Below, one piece after another: positions 18,850-27,168 of a DNA stretch of 64,000 nt. Below the pieces are notes generated by a model. The model did not search any database. It was not told where the DNA came from and saw only the letters and a list, made by a program, of their open reading frames with translations. The position numbers and the translations under genes were made by a program. Source of the stretch: Oscillospiraceae bacterium (lineage in GTDB: Bacteria; Bacillota; Clostridia; Oscillospirales; CAG-272). The stretch spans positions 165,000 through 228,999 of the forward strand of contig SVRT01000001.1 of the NCBI GenBank assembly GCA_015064685.1. The letters are read 5' to 3'. Each line of letters starts with the position of its first letter. Positions within the stretch are counted from its first letter, which is position 1.

Positions 18850-19866
18850 TCAGATACCAGCCAATTCATGAACGTGAGGCCAGGTAGGATCGGCATAGAA
18901 TCGGTGATCACCGTCGCCCGTGACAAGTCTGCAGCGGTCGGGCGCGCCGGCAGCGGCATATATTCTGGAGATGTTGGCATATGCCTCCCTAACGCCTTCG
19001 TCGGGAAAGATGTCGTCTTTTATTCCGTTAACAACCACGAGCGCGCGTGGGGCAATAAGTCCGCCAAGCTCACCCATATCAAAATATTTAGCAATATTAG
19101 GCACGAAGTTACAAACGCAGTGATTCATAGCTGCGATCGAGGTCTTGTACGTGCAGACAGAGCAAGAGGGAATTGCAAGGCTGATGCGCTTGTCTATTGC
19201 AGCTGTGTATAATGTTGCAGTTCCACCGCCGGAGTTGCCCATAAGCATTATTTTGTTCTTGTCAATTATGTCAAAATGCTTGAGGAGTGCATCTATAACG
19301 CAAGAAACGTCGTGAACACGCTCTCCAATGGTCGTTCTTCCAAGAAGAATGGCAGTCATACTCGATACGTGACAGTTGGGATCACCGTTGCTTCTTGCAC
19401 CGCATTCACCAAAGTTTCTCTGCTCGACGGCAATGGCAATGCATCCCTCCTTGACCGCGCGGATAGCGTAATCACGATCTCCGTCGCGTATATCCTCCTC
19501 GTCGGGGGCGTGTATTACCCGTCCAAGAGAGATGTGCATACCCGTCGAATGCCCCTGAAGACAGAGCATAACGGGTGCAGGTGTCTTGATATTGTGAGGA
19601 ATGAGCATGACGGAGGGGAATGAATAGCCCTCCTCGCTCTCAATTGTGAAGCGGATCTCGGTGAAATCATCACACTTACGTTTATACTCAATGGTAAATT
19701 TGTCATCCAAGGGCTTTTTTATATTTTGAAGCCCCAAAAGAGAGGCAAGCTTTTGGTGTCCCTCCTTTTGCCAATCAAGGAAATCGCGAGTTCCGTCAAA
19801 ACGAAATTCGGGTGTGGTTTCTTCTATCAATTTTTTATTATGCATCCAAGGCAGATTATTAACCAT
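18850..19866 (-). CDS. Alpha/beta-hydrolase, acetyl-xylan-esterase/dienelactone-hydrolase like
   Basis: 338 residues, no signal peptide. Nucleophile elbow LMGNSGGGTATLY, acid region VNGIKDDIFPDEG and His in TGDGDHRFYAD define a Ser-Asp-His triad; PVMLCLQGHSTGMH gives the oxyanion side. It looks like the PF12715-type esterases linked to carbohydrate utilisation, so deacetylation of imported sugars is likely. GGAGG lies about 10 bases before the ATG. Divergent from a LysR gene, with overlapping promoters. Confidence 0.8.
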   Translation of the reverse strand: MVNNLPWMHNKKLIEETTPEFRFDGTRDFLDWQKEGHQKLASLLGLQNIKKPLDDKFTIEYKRKCDDFTEIRFTIESEEGYSFPSVMLIPHNIKTPAPVMLCLQGHSTGMHISLGRVIHAPDEEDIRDGDRDYAIRAVKEGCIAIAVEQRNFGECGARSNGDPNCHVSSMTAILLGRTTIGERVHDVSCVIDALLKHFDIIDKNKIMLMGNSGGGTATLYTAAIDKRISLAIPSCSVCTYKTSIAAMNHCVCNFVPNIAKYFDMGELGGLIAPRALVVVNGIKDDIFPDEGVREAYANISRIYAAAGAPDRCRLVTGDGDHRFYADPTWPHVHELAGI

Positions 19867-19891
19867 AAGTCAGTACCTCCAATTAATTTAC

Positions 19892-19919
19892 AGTATAATT
19901 TTACCATAACTATTGACAA
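19892..19919 (-). promoter_or_regulatory. Promoter of the esterase-transporter pair
   Basis: Read on the minus strand: TTGTCA (19919-19914), 16 bases, TATACT (19897-19892). Its -35 box overlaps the -35 of the plus-strand LysR promoter almost completely, so the two polymerase sites should exclude each other. Confidence 0.7.
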
Positions 19920-19941
19920 TTTTGAATTGAAGGTTTATAAT
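19913..19941 (+). promoter_or_regulatory. Full-consensus promoter of the LysR gene
   Basis: TTGACA (19913-19918), 17 bases, TATAAT (19936-19941). Confidence 0.85.
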
Positions 19942-19944
19942 ACA

Positions 19945-19965
19945 GATGTGAAAAATATTCACATC
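19945..19965. promoter_or_regulatory. Inverted repeat operator at the LysR start site
   Basis: GATGTGAA, 5-base spacer AAATA, TTCACATC: perfect 8-bp arms just after the -10 box. It contains the T-N11-A core favoured by LysR-type regulators, so autoregulation is likely. Confidence 0.65.
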
Positions 19966-19975
19966 GGAGAAGAAA

Positions 19976-20824
19976 ATGGATACTTTCAAGGTAAAAGCAA
20001 TTCTTGCAGTTGCAAAATATAAAAATATGTCGCGTGCCGCGGAAGAGTTTTCGTATACTCCATCTGCGTTTTCACATATGATCTCAGGATTTGAGGAGGA
20101 GCTGGGCGTAAAGCTCTTTGAAAGGAACTCACGCGGAGTCGAGCTTACCGATGCAGGAAAGAGTCTGATGTCCGAATTCGAGATAATGCTCGCGTGTGAG
20201 AGCAAAATACAGGAAAAGGCGCGAAGAATGGCGGTAAATAAGGGACAAGAGATACGAATTGCTACATACTCAAGCCTTTCACGTAATTTTTTGCCCGAAA
20301 TAATAAAAAGCTTCAGGAAAAAATATCCTGAGGTGATAATTTCGGTCAAGGTCTCGGATCATATCTCGGCTTTGCTTGATGATGGAAGTGCGGACGTAAT
20401 ATTCGGTTCAGTTACTGCGTTTAAAGGCAACGATTGGTTTGAGATCGCAGAGGATGAGTTTTTGGCTGTTGCTCCGGGCGGTTTTTTCGGAGAGCGTGAG
20501 AGCATAGAGCGCGAGGAGCTTTACTCAATGCCGCAAATTTATACCGACGATGAGCCGCTGCGCAATTACTTTGAGGTTGAGAGATTCTCGGAGCTTATGT
20601 ATTTCCGATCAGAGGATGACCTCTCGGTAATAGATATGGTAAAAAAGGGAATGGGTGTAACAGTATTGCCAAGCCTCGTTTTAAAGGGCAATAGCGATGG
20701 AGTACAAGCTATTCGCCTGATTCCGGCGCTTAAAAGAACGCTGGGCGTTGCTTTCAAAAGAGGTAAAAGACAAGATGTACTTGTTCTGTTTCTCGATCAC
20801 GTAAAAAAATATCGGATGAAATAA
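19976..20824 (+). CDS. LysR-family transcriptional regulator
   Basis: 282 residues. N-terminal winged helix MDTFKVKAILAVAKYKNMSRAAEEFSY with recognition helix TPSAFSHMISGFEEELGVKLFER, then a type 2 periplasmic-binding-protein fold for the effector. GGAGA precedes the ATG. It is divergent from the esterase-DMT pair, the classical arrangement for a LysR regulator and its target, and it lies 16 bases before a GH5-like gene, so both units are candidate targets. Confidence 0.93.
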   Translation: MDTFKVKAILAVAKYKNMSRAAEEFSYTPSAFSHMISGFEEELGVKLFERNSRGVELTDAGKSLMSEFEIMLACESKIQEKARRMAVNKGQEIRIATYSSLSRNFLPEIIKSFRKKYPEVIISVKVSDHISALLDDGSADVIFGSVTAFKGNDWFEIAEDEFLAVAPGGFFGERESIEREELYSMPQIYTDDEPLRNYFEVERFSELMYFRSEDDLSVIDMVKKGMGVTVLPSLVLKGNSDGVQAIRLIPALKRTLGVAFKRGKRQDVLVLFLDHVKKYRMK

Positions 20825-20840
20825 TAGTGTGGAGGTATAT

Positions 20841-22034
20841 ATGAGATTTGGCGTAAACTATATTCCATCGAAAAATTGGTTGCACAATTGGATAGATTTT
20901 GATGAAAGCTCTGTCAGAGAAGATCTTGAGACGATAAGATCGATAGGACTCGACCATATCCGTGCGCATCTTATCTGGCCGTATTTTCAAGTCAACCCGA
21001 CTGCGATGTCAGCGACCGCAATGAAAAATCTCGAGAGATTTACAAAAATATGCGAAGAGGTCGGGCTTGATTTCTGTCTCAGTCTCTTTACGGGATGGAT
21101 GAGCGGATTTTATTTTATTCCGTCCTTTGTCAGTATGCATTGGGGCTTTTCAATGTTTTCGGGAGAGAAGGACAGAGAATATCAGCGCTTTTATATAAGA
21201 GAGATAGCCTCGGTCGTCGCAAATAGCCCGAGATTTATCGGATTTGACCTTGGTAATGAGCTTTCCTGCATTACAGGCTTGGATAAAAATACGACGGTTG
21301 AGATAAACGATGATTGGCAAAGAGATATGCTCGCCGTATGTGAGGAATGTGCCCCGGGTAAGCTCCACAATAACGGCGTTGACCATCAGCCCTGGTTTGC
21401 CGAGCGAGACTTTTCAAGAGAGTCACTTGTAAGCGACGGTGCTATCACACCCTTGCATACTTGGGTCAAGTTTACGGGTGCTATGGAGCACGGAGGAATC
21501 TTGTCGACGTCGAGTATACATATCGCGGAATATATGGCTGAATTGGTGAAAGCATATTGTCCCGACCAAAGCCGAAAGATATGGATTCAGGAGTTTGGAT
21601 GCTCAAAGCTCTGGCTTGAAAAAAAGGGCGAAAGCATCGAGCAATTTGTCCGTGATACCTTCCAAGTAATTTGCGAGACGGATAATATCTGGGGTCTTAC
21701 GTGGTGGTGCTCGCACGACCTCTCTCCCACTCTTACCGGCTACGATCCTCTCGAATACGACCTCGGTCTTATCGATATAAATAATAATCTCAAGCCTGCC
21801 GCAAAGGTGCTCTCGGAATTGATCTCGGAGTATAAAAAGGATCCTATCGTTCCGATAAAAAGAAACGAGGCGATCGTATATCACCCCGCCGATTCGGACG
21901 AGAACAGATGGCAGCCTGCGAAGGAATATATGGATATGATCGACAAAGGTCACCGCCCCGCCATCATCCTTGAAAAGCACGTAAACGACAAAGCCTACCT
22001 CGCCGCCCGAGGAATAGATACCATCCTTAAATAA
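20841..22034 (+). CDS. GH5-like (clan GH-A) glycoside hydrolase
   Basis: 397 residues from ATG 20841 (GGAGG 5 bases upstream; the GTG at 20829 overlaps that site). No signal peptide. A TIM barrel with a conserved Asn-Glu acid/base (FDLGNELSC, Glu about 140) and a second Glu after strand 7 (IWIQEFGCSK, about 251), plus WGLTWWCSHD before strand 8. The two Glu about 110 residues apart fit GH-A retaining enzymes such as mannanase or beta-glycosidase. Probably co-transcribed with the LysR gene. Confidence 0.8.
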   Translation: MRFGVNYIPSKNWLHNWIDFDESSVREDLETIRSIGLDHIRAHLIWPYFQVNPTAMSATAMKNLERFTKICEEVGLDFCLSLFTGWMSGFYFIPSFVSMHWGFSMFSGEKDREYQRFYIREIASVVANSPRFIGFDLGNELSCITGLDKNTTVEINDDWQRDMLAVCEECAPGKLHNNGVDHQPWFAERDFSRESLVSDGAITPLHTWVKFTGAMEHGGILSTSSIHIAEYMAELVKAYCPDQSRKIWIQEFGCSKLWLEKKGESIEQFVRDTFQVICETDNIWGLTWWCSHDLSPTLTGYDPLEYDLGLIDINNNLKPAAKVLSELISEYKKDPIVPIKRNEAIVYHPADSDENRWQPAKEYMDMIDKGHRPAIILEKHVNDKAYLAARGIDTILK

Positions 22035-22041
22035 ATTTTGA

Positions 22042-22112
22042 TTTGTCGGTGAGACGAACAATCCCTCAGTCACGCACAAGGCGTGACAGCTCCCTTTACA
22101 CAAGGGAGCTTT
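22042..22112 (+). repeat. Left arm of a 232-bp inverted-repeat element
   Basis: 71-bp arm beginning TTTGTCGGTGAGACGAACAA, continuing CCCTCAG, a variable hairpin GTCACGC/GCGTGAC, and a fixed hairpin AGCTCCCTT/AAGGGAGCT. Its reverse complement recurs at 22202-22273. Confidence 0.85.
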
Positions 22113-22201
22113 GTTGGTGGATGTTCGTACGCTTTATAGATGTGAAAACCTTTTAAATTTAAAGAAAACTTCACTATATCCGTGTTCTCCACCTTTCAGG
22201 T

Positions 22202-22273
22202 AAAGCTCCCTTGTGTAAAGGGAGCTGGCGCGCCTCCGTGCGCGTCTGAGGGATTGTTCGCCTCCCCGACAAA
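22202..22273 (-). repeat. Right arm of the inverted-repeat element
   Basis: Read on the minus strand it begins TTTGTCGGGGAGGCGAACAA and carries the same fixed AGCTCCCTT/AAGGGAGCT hairpin. The inner variable hairpin differs in sequence from the left copy (GCGC-rich) yet still pairs. Between the arms, 22113-22201 is AT-rich with no gene. Confidence 0.85.
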
Positions 22274-22306
22274 CTGCAATTTATAACCGATAATCACACA
22301 ACAAAA

Positions 22307-22330
22307 TCAGCCCCCGATTTCGGGGGCTGA
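22307..22330 (-). terminator. Terminator of fucI
   Basis: TCAGCCCCCGA, loop TT, TCGGGGGCTGA. On the minus strand ATTTTGTTG follows; on the plus strand AATTTG follows. Confidence 0.75.
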
Positions 22331-22346
22331 AATTTGTTATATTAGA

Positions 22347-24179
22347 TTACTTCTTGAAGCAAGGACCGTAAGCTGCGCAAGCACGGTAATCCTGTCCTTC
22401 CTTATCCATACCGAATGCATTCCAGCAAGCAGGACGGTAGATATCGTCCTCGGGAACGTTGTGCATGCAAACGGGGATACGGAGCATAGAGCACATTGTG
22501 ATAAGGTCAGCACCAATGTGACCGTAGGAGATAGCACCGTGGTTTGCACCCCAGTTCATCATAACCTCGTAAGCGGTCTTGAAGGGCGAGCCCTCCTTGC
22601 CGTCGCAACGAGGAGCGAACCATGTGCAGGGCCAGGTGGGATTTGTTCTTTCCATAAGTGTATCGGAAACCTCGTCGGGAAGATTAACAGTCCAACCCTC
22701 AGCGATCTGAAGGACCGGACCGAGTCCCTTAACGAGATTAAGACGGATCATCGTGCAGGGCATCTCAGCCTTGGTTGTGTAGTGGCTGGAGAATCCGCCG
22801 CCGCGGAAGTTGTCCTGACCTGCCTCGCACCAAACGGTAGCTTCGGTCATCTTCTTGATATCCTCGTCTGTAACCTCCCACCATCTCTTCATGGTAGCGT
22901 TGCCGTTCTCGTCTGTGCAAACGCCGGAAGCGTCGAGACAAGCGGCACCGGAGTTGAGCAGGTGAATAATACCGTTGGACTCAGCAGCCTTGCCCTCGAG
23001 CTTGTAGCCTGTAACTCTCTCGGTAGCCTCGCCGGACCAGTATGTACGAACGTCAGCAAAGATCTGCGCACGGTGAGTGAGCAATCTCATCATAAGCATA
23101 CCCATACCGTTGAGAATATCGTTCTCGGTAGCGAGTGTGTAAGGCTCACGCGCGCCCTCGTAGTCGAAGGAGGAGGAGAGAAGAGCCTCAGGATAGTCGC
23201 AGTTCGGCCAGTGGTCTGTCCACTGTCTCTGACCCTGGAAACCGCCTGCAATTGCGTTATGACCAACCTTTTCTTCCTCAAACTTATCGGAAAGGCGGGG
23301 ATTACCTGCCATAAGGTCCTTGATAATGCAGTACATCTTGACAGTGAATTCCCACTGCTTTTCTTTTTCTTCGGGAGTGAACTTGATTCTTACCTTTTCG
23401 CCAAGGAAGTCAACCTCCTCGGGGTTATCGTCACGACCCTCCTTGCAGTGTTCCTTAGTCCAAGCAAGAGCCTTCTGGTAGTCCTCTTCGCAGTAGATAC
23501 CCTCTTCCATACGGCGGAGGATCTCGACCTCGTCAACAGACTCAACTCTCATTCCGAAATATTCCTCTATCATAGACTGATCCATAATAGAGCCGGCAAT
23601 TCCCATGCACTGAGAGCCGATCTGGAGGTAAGACTTACCTCTCATAGTTGCAACTGCAACAGCCGCACGACCGAAGCGGAGGAGCTTTTCCTTTACGTCC
23701 TCGGGGATCTCGCTTACCTGGTCTCTGTCCTGAACCTCGTGTCCGTAGATACCGAACGCGGGAAGACCCTTCTGAGCGTGTCCTGCAAGAACAGCCGCAA
23801 GATAGACTGCACCGGGACGCTCTGTTCCGTTAAATCCCCATACACCCTTGATAGTGTTGGGATCCATATCCATAGTCTCAGAGCCGTAGCACCAGCAGGG
23901 AGTAACCGAAAGGGTAATATCAACACCCTCTCTCTTGAACTTTTCAGCGCAAGCCGCAGTCTCGGGAACACGACCGATACAGGTGTCAGCCATAACTACC
24001 TTTACGGGCTCGCCATTAGAGTAGAAAAGATTTTCTTCAAAGAGCTTCTTGGCAGCCTCTGCCATTGCCCAAACGAGGGGCTCGAGGGATTCGCGCATCA
24101 TCTGAGGTCCGCGTCTTCCATCAACGATAGGACGGATTCCGATTACAGGGTAGCCGCCGATGTACCTTTGCTTTGCCAT
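22347..24179 (-). CDS. fucI: L-fucose isomerase
   Basis: 610 residues, the FucI length. Begins RYIGGYPVIGIRPIVDGRRG and contains FGIYGHEVQDRDQV, GSQCMGIAGSIMDQ, AGGFQGQRQWTDHWPN, the metal-site regions YTLATENDILNG and ANHGAISYGHIGADL, all characteristic of FucI. Catalyses Mn-dependent conversion of L-fucose to L-fuculose (also D-arabinose to D-ribulose) in the cytoplasm. AGGTTTATT precedes the ATG. No fuculokinase or aldolase lies in this window, so the rest of the pathway is elsewhere. Divergent from an AraC gene that probably controls it. Confidence 0.96.
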   Translation of the reverse strand: MAKQRYIGGYPVIGIRPIVDGRRGPQMMRESLEPLVWAMAEAAKKLFEENLFYSNGEPVKVVMADTCIGRVPETAACAEKFKREGVDITLSVTPCWCYGSETMDMDPNTIKGVWGFNGTERPGAVYLAAVLAGHAQKGLPAFGIYGHEVQDRDQVSEIPEDVKEKLLRFGRAAVAVATMRGKSYLQIGSQCMGIAGSIMDQSMIEEYFGMRVESVDEVEILRRMEEGIYCEEDYQKALAWTKEHCKEGRDDNPEEVDFLGEKVRIKFTPEEKEKQWEFTVKMYCIIKDLMAGNPRLSDKFEEEKVGHNAIAGGFQGQRQWTDHWPNCDYPEALLSSSFDYEGAREPYTLATENDILNGMGMLMMRLLTHRAQIFADVRTYWSGEATERVTGYKLEGKAAESNGIIHLLNSGAACLDASGVCTDENGNATMKRWWEVTDEDIKKMTEATVWCEAGQDNFRGGGFSSHYTTKAEMPCTMIRLNLVKGLGPVLQIAEGWTVNLPDEVSDTLMERTNPTWPCTWFAPRCDGKEGSPFKTAYEVMMNWGANHGAISYGHIGADLITMCSMLRIPVCMHNVPEDDIYRPACWNAFGMDKEGQDYRACAAYGPCFKK

Positions 24180-24257
24180 AATAAACCTCCAAAATATTAT
24201 TATTTTTTTATTTTAAAAATCAAGGCATATTTTCACACATACATACTTGAATTATAG

Positions 24258-24286
24258 TTGATTTTATGATAAAATACTTGTATAAA
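24258..24286 (+). promoter_or_regulatory. AraC promoter in the fucI-araC gap, with palindrome
   Basis: TTGATT (24258-24263), 17 bases, TATAAA (24281-24286). A perfect AT palindrome, ATTTTAT-G-ATAAAAT (24261-24275), fills the spacer and may bind a regulator shared by the divergent genes. No clear minus-strand fucI promoter could be picked in this AT-rich gap. Confidence 0.5.
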
Positions 24287-24357
24287 ACAAATAAAAACTT
24301 GGACGATATTCACTTTTATGCAAAAAATAATGAATATATACATTTTTCAGGACGGTT

Positions 24358-25224
24358 ATGAAATACAGAGAATACAGAGAAGTCAAGCTTCACGGCTCAA
24401 GTGAGTTCCCATTTGAATACTATCTTGTCGACAAAAATCATCCGCATTACGTTATGCCGCTCCATTGGCATACTAATTTTGAGGTGATCCACGTTATTTC
24501 GGGCAAGCTCTCGCTTCATCTTGACAACGTGGAATACATTCTTTCTGCTGATGACGTTGCTTTTGTCGGTTGCGGAGTTATGCATCGCGCAGAGCCCTGC
24601 GATTGTCTTTATGAATGCGCGGTTTTTGACCTGAGCATCATCTCTGGATACAATACTACAAAGGTGTTCGAATATATAGGTCCGATAATCTCACAAAACG
24701 CTGAGGTGGATGCTATCTGTGCTTCTGCAAGCCCTTATGTTATAAGGCTTTTTGAAATTGCCGCAGGCGAGGAGGAATATTACGAGCTTGAGATCGCCTC
24801 GGCTCTCTCCCGTCTTTTATGCGAGCTTTACAGAGCCGAAGCGATAAGAAATATTACCCCCGATTCTAAGAAGATTTCTCATCGAAGAAGTGTTATGGCA
24901 CAGCTTATCGATGAGATAGAAAAGAATTACGCGCAAAAGATCACGCTCTCTGACCTTGCCGAGAGTGCGCAGATAAATGAGAAATATCTCTGCCGGTTTT
25001 TTAAGGAATTTACGGGATTTACTCCGATCGACTATATTAACCGTCTCCGTATAGACAAGGCGTGCTATCAGCTCGCGGTAAACAAAATGAACGTCACGGA
25101 GGCTGCGTATGAGTGCGGTTTTAACGAGTTGAGCTATTTTTCAAAGTGCTTTAGGAAATATAAGGGGATTTCGCCGGGAGCATATCGTTCGAAATACTTG
25201 AAGATAAATACAAAAGAGGTGTAA
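24358..25224 (+). CDS. AraC-family regulator with cupin sensor domain
   Basis: 288 residues. N-terminal cupin (HYVMPLHWHTNFEVIHVISGKLSLHLD) that would sense a small sugar, then two helix-turn-helix motifs (ITLSDLAESAQINEKYLCRFFKEFTG and MNVTEAAYECGFNELSYFSKCFRKYKG). Divergent from fucI and so its likely regulator, with L-fucose or a derivative as inducer. It is followed 2 bases later by a kinase-like gene and then tag, probably one transcript. Confidence 0.92.
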   Translation: MKYREYREVKLHGSSEFPFEYYLVDKNHPHYVMPLHWHTNFEVIHVISGKLSLHLDNVEYILSADDVAFVGCGVMHRAEPCDCLYECAVFDLSIISGYNTTKVFEYIGPIISQNAEVDAICASASPYVIRLFEIAAGEEEYYELEIASALSRLLCELYRAEAIRNITPDSKKISHRRSVMAQLIDEIEKNYAQKITLSDLAESAQINEKYLCRFFKEFTGFTPIDYINRLRIDKACYQLAVNKMNVTEAAYECGFNELSYFSKCFRKYKGISPGAYRSKYLKINTKEV

Positions 25225-25226
25225 AT

Positions 25227-25718
25227 ATGTCTGTTATTTTAATTGGAATGCCCTCGTGCGGCAAAAGCACGCTTGGAGTTTTGCTTGCGAGAGAGCTTGG
25301 ATACAGCTTTATAGATTCGGATATTCTTATACAGGAGAGCGAAGGTAAGCTTCTTCACGAGATAATCAGTGAAAAGGGAATAGAAGGCTTTATGGAGACC
25401 GAGGACAGAGTTAATTCTGAAATTCAAGAAAAAAAGTCGGTCATTGCGACGGGAGGAAGCGTTATTTATTGCGACAACGCGATGAAGCATTTGCGCACGC
25501 TTGGACAGGTCGTATATCTCAAAATATCCTTTGATGAGATGCGCCGCAGGCTTGGAGATTATTCGCACAGGGGAGTGATAATGCGTCACGGAAACGCGCT
25601 TGAGGATATGTATGCAGAGCGTGCGCCGTTGTATGAAAAATATGCTGATATTACCGTGGACGTAGGCAACACGAATTTTGCAAAAGCACTTGACATTATC
25701 TGTGAGGCTGTAAAATGA
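25227..25718 (+). CDS. Shikimate-kinase-like P-loop kinase, atypical
   Basis: 163 residues. Walker A GMPSCGKST (7-15), a DxD-type FIDSDILI (28-35), ATGGSVIY in place of the usual ATGGG, and an ERAPLYEKYADI block that aligns with the C-terminal R-x-P-L-Y of shikimate kinases. The shikimate-binding Arg of the FRxxE motif is absent: here it is FMETE (55-59), with Met where Arg is expected. The fold is therefore clear but the substrate is doubtful. Two bases after araC and overlapping tag by 4 bases. Confidence 0.8.
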   Translation: MSVILIGMPSCGKSTLGVLLARELGYSFIDSDILIQESEGKLLHEIISEKGIEGFMETEDRVNSEIQEKKSVIATGGSVIYCDNAMKHLRTLGQVVYLKISFDEMRRRLGDYSHRGVIMRHGNALEDMYAERAPLYEKYADITVDVGNTNFAKALDIICEAVK

Positions 25719-26266
25719 GCGATAAGAAAAGATGCTTCTGGTGCAATCTCAAAAATCCCGTCTACGTACAATATCATGACGATGAATGGGGAGAGCCTCG
25801 CTTTGATGACAAATATCTATTTGAAATGCTTGTGCTTGAAGGCTTTCAAGCGGGACTTTCCTGGGAATGCGTTCTCAACAAAAGAGAAGAATTCCGCAAA
25901 GCATTCGATAGCTTTGATTGGGTAAAAATTGCTGAGTATTCCGATGAAAAGCTTGAAGAGCTGTATCAAAACAAGGGAATAATCCGCAACAGACGAAAAA
26001 TTATCGCGACACGTAAAAATGCCGCGGTATATAGGGATATATTATCGGAATTCGGGTCATTTTACCTGTATCTTCGCTCCTTTTGGGATGGGAATACGGT
26101 TATTGAAAATGACAAGACCTCGTCGCCTCTGTCAGATGCTATTTCGTGCGACCTGAAAGAGAGGGGAATGGGCTTTGTCGGCACAACGATCATATATTCC
26201 TTTCTTCAGGCGATAGGTATCATTGATTCGCATGACAGTGAATGTTATAAATCAAAACTGAATTGA
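25715..26266 (+). CDS. tag: DNA-3-methyladenine glycosylase I
   Basis: 183 residues, standard length. RCFWCNLKNPVYVQYHDDEWGEP holds the Cys and His of the zinc snap, and DSHDSEC near the C-terminus gives the second His and Cys. ECVLNKREEFRKAFDSFDW and GIIRNRRKIIATRKNA are family blocks. Removes 3-methyladenine from alkylated DNA. The ATGA overlap with the kinase gene shows coupling. Confidence 0.96.
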   Translation: MSDKKRCFWCNLKNPVYVQYHDDEWGEPRFDDKYLFEMLVLEGFQAGLSWECVLNKREEFRKAFDSFDWVKIAEYSDEKLEELYQNKGIIRNRRKIIATRKNAAVYRDILSEFGSFYLYLRSFWDGNTVIENDKTSSPLSDAISCDLKERGMGFVGTTIIYSFLQAIGIIDSHDSECYKSKLN

Positions 26267-26272
26267 AAAAAG

Positions 26273-26312
26273 GCAGAGACTCGGAGCATTTTATTGCATC
26301 CATTGTCTCTGC
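26273..26312. terminator. Bidirectional terminator between tag and the SASA esterase
   Basis: GCAGAGAC (26273-26280) pairs with GTCTCTGC (26305-26312). The minus strand continues CTTTTTT, the plus strand TTATTT. Confidence 0.75.
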
Positions 26313-26340
26313 TTATTTAAGTATTTACCTCTTTTTTTGA

Positions 26341-27099
26341 TCAAAGTAGCTCCATTGTGCTTCGGATTGCCGAATCCATATCGGATTTATCCGGGAATTC
26401 CTTATTGGGATCGCGAAGCTTTTCAAACTCGTCAAAATAACGGAGTCCGAATTTATAAAGACCGTCTGCGCTGAAATGGAGGTTGTCGGGATTTCCCAAA
26501 AGTCCCTCCGCTGATGCGAAGCCTGTCATTTTATTGTTAGCAGCGATCTCCTTGAGAGCGGAATTCACGTGAACGTAATTTGTGCGGAGCGTCTCCTGCG
26601 TGGGAAAGTCCTTCAAGAAGTCTCCGAGACCGCCCAGAATGAATGGAACGTCGTCAAGGGAGAGATCACGGCGGAAGGATTCCATTACCTTCTCGAAACG
26701 AGCGCGATATGTCGTATATCCCCATTCACTGACGTCCGCTTCGCCTTGATGCCAAAGGACGCCTGCAATAGTCGAGGTTCTTGACGCTAGCTTTGCCTGA
26801 TATACTGCGTGATCGTAAAGCAGACCGCCAACTTTCCACTGATCAAGCGAGGTTCCGCCGTCCGCGCAGGGAATAATGCCTACCTCAACGCCGTATTTTT
26901 TCGCGTAAGCCTCGCAGAAGCTTTCTGCCAGACAAGTACCTGAAAAGCTGCGGTCGGGGTTTACAGGGCGGAACATTTTCTGCCAGCGGCCGTTTCTGAG
27001 GACGTGTATGTGTGCGGTGTCAACGGGGATAGCTTCGTTAAGGAATCCTCGTCCCGCCATATTAGACTGTCCGATAAGTAAAAATGAGTGCATTACCAT
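26341..27099 (-). CDS. Sialate-O-acetylesterase-type (SASA/CE6) carbohydrate esterase
   Basis: 252 residues, no signal peptide. Nucleophile Ser in LLIGQSNMAGRG, block III-like GVLWHQGEADVSE, and C-terminal DNLHFSADG with the Asp-His of the triad, the PF03629 pattern. Releases acetyl groups from sugars such as acetyl-xylan or acetylated sialic acid. AAAGGA precedes the first of two close ATG codons. Stands alone between two terminators. Confidence 0.9.
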   Translation of the reverse strand: MVMHSFLLIGQSNMAGRGFLNEAIPVDTAHIHVLRNGRWQKMFRPVNPDRSFSGTCLAESFCEAYAKKYGVEVGIIPCADGGTSLDQWKVGGLLYDHAVYQAKLASRTSTIAGVLWHQGEADVSEWGYTTYRARFEKVMESFRRDLSLDDVPFILGGLGDFLKDFPTQETLRTNYVHVNSALKEIAANNKMTGFASAEGLLGNPDNLHFSADGLYKFGLRYFDEFEKLRDPNKEFPDKSDMDSAIRSTMELL

Positions 27100-27129
27100 T
27101 TTGTTGTTCCTTTCTCTATGTAGAATATC

Positions 27130-27153
27130 AAAGGCGCGCCGTGGCGCGCCTTT
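27130..27153. terminator. Hairpin terminator after clpX
   Basis: AAAGGCGCGCC, 2-base loop GT, GGCGCGCCTTT: a perfect 11-bp stem. The T-run on the minus strand is short (TTTGATATT). Confidence 0.7.
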
Positions 27154-27168
27154 TGGTGATCTGACAGA

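Noticed and set aside
18849..18980. Longer N-terminus for the 17919 transporter
   Set aside because: It would be read through the esterase gene in another frame and lacks membrane character.
22461..24257. 598-residue open frame on the plus strand opposite fucI
   Set aside because: Mirror of the FucI coding strand; no start context and fucI is unambiguous.
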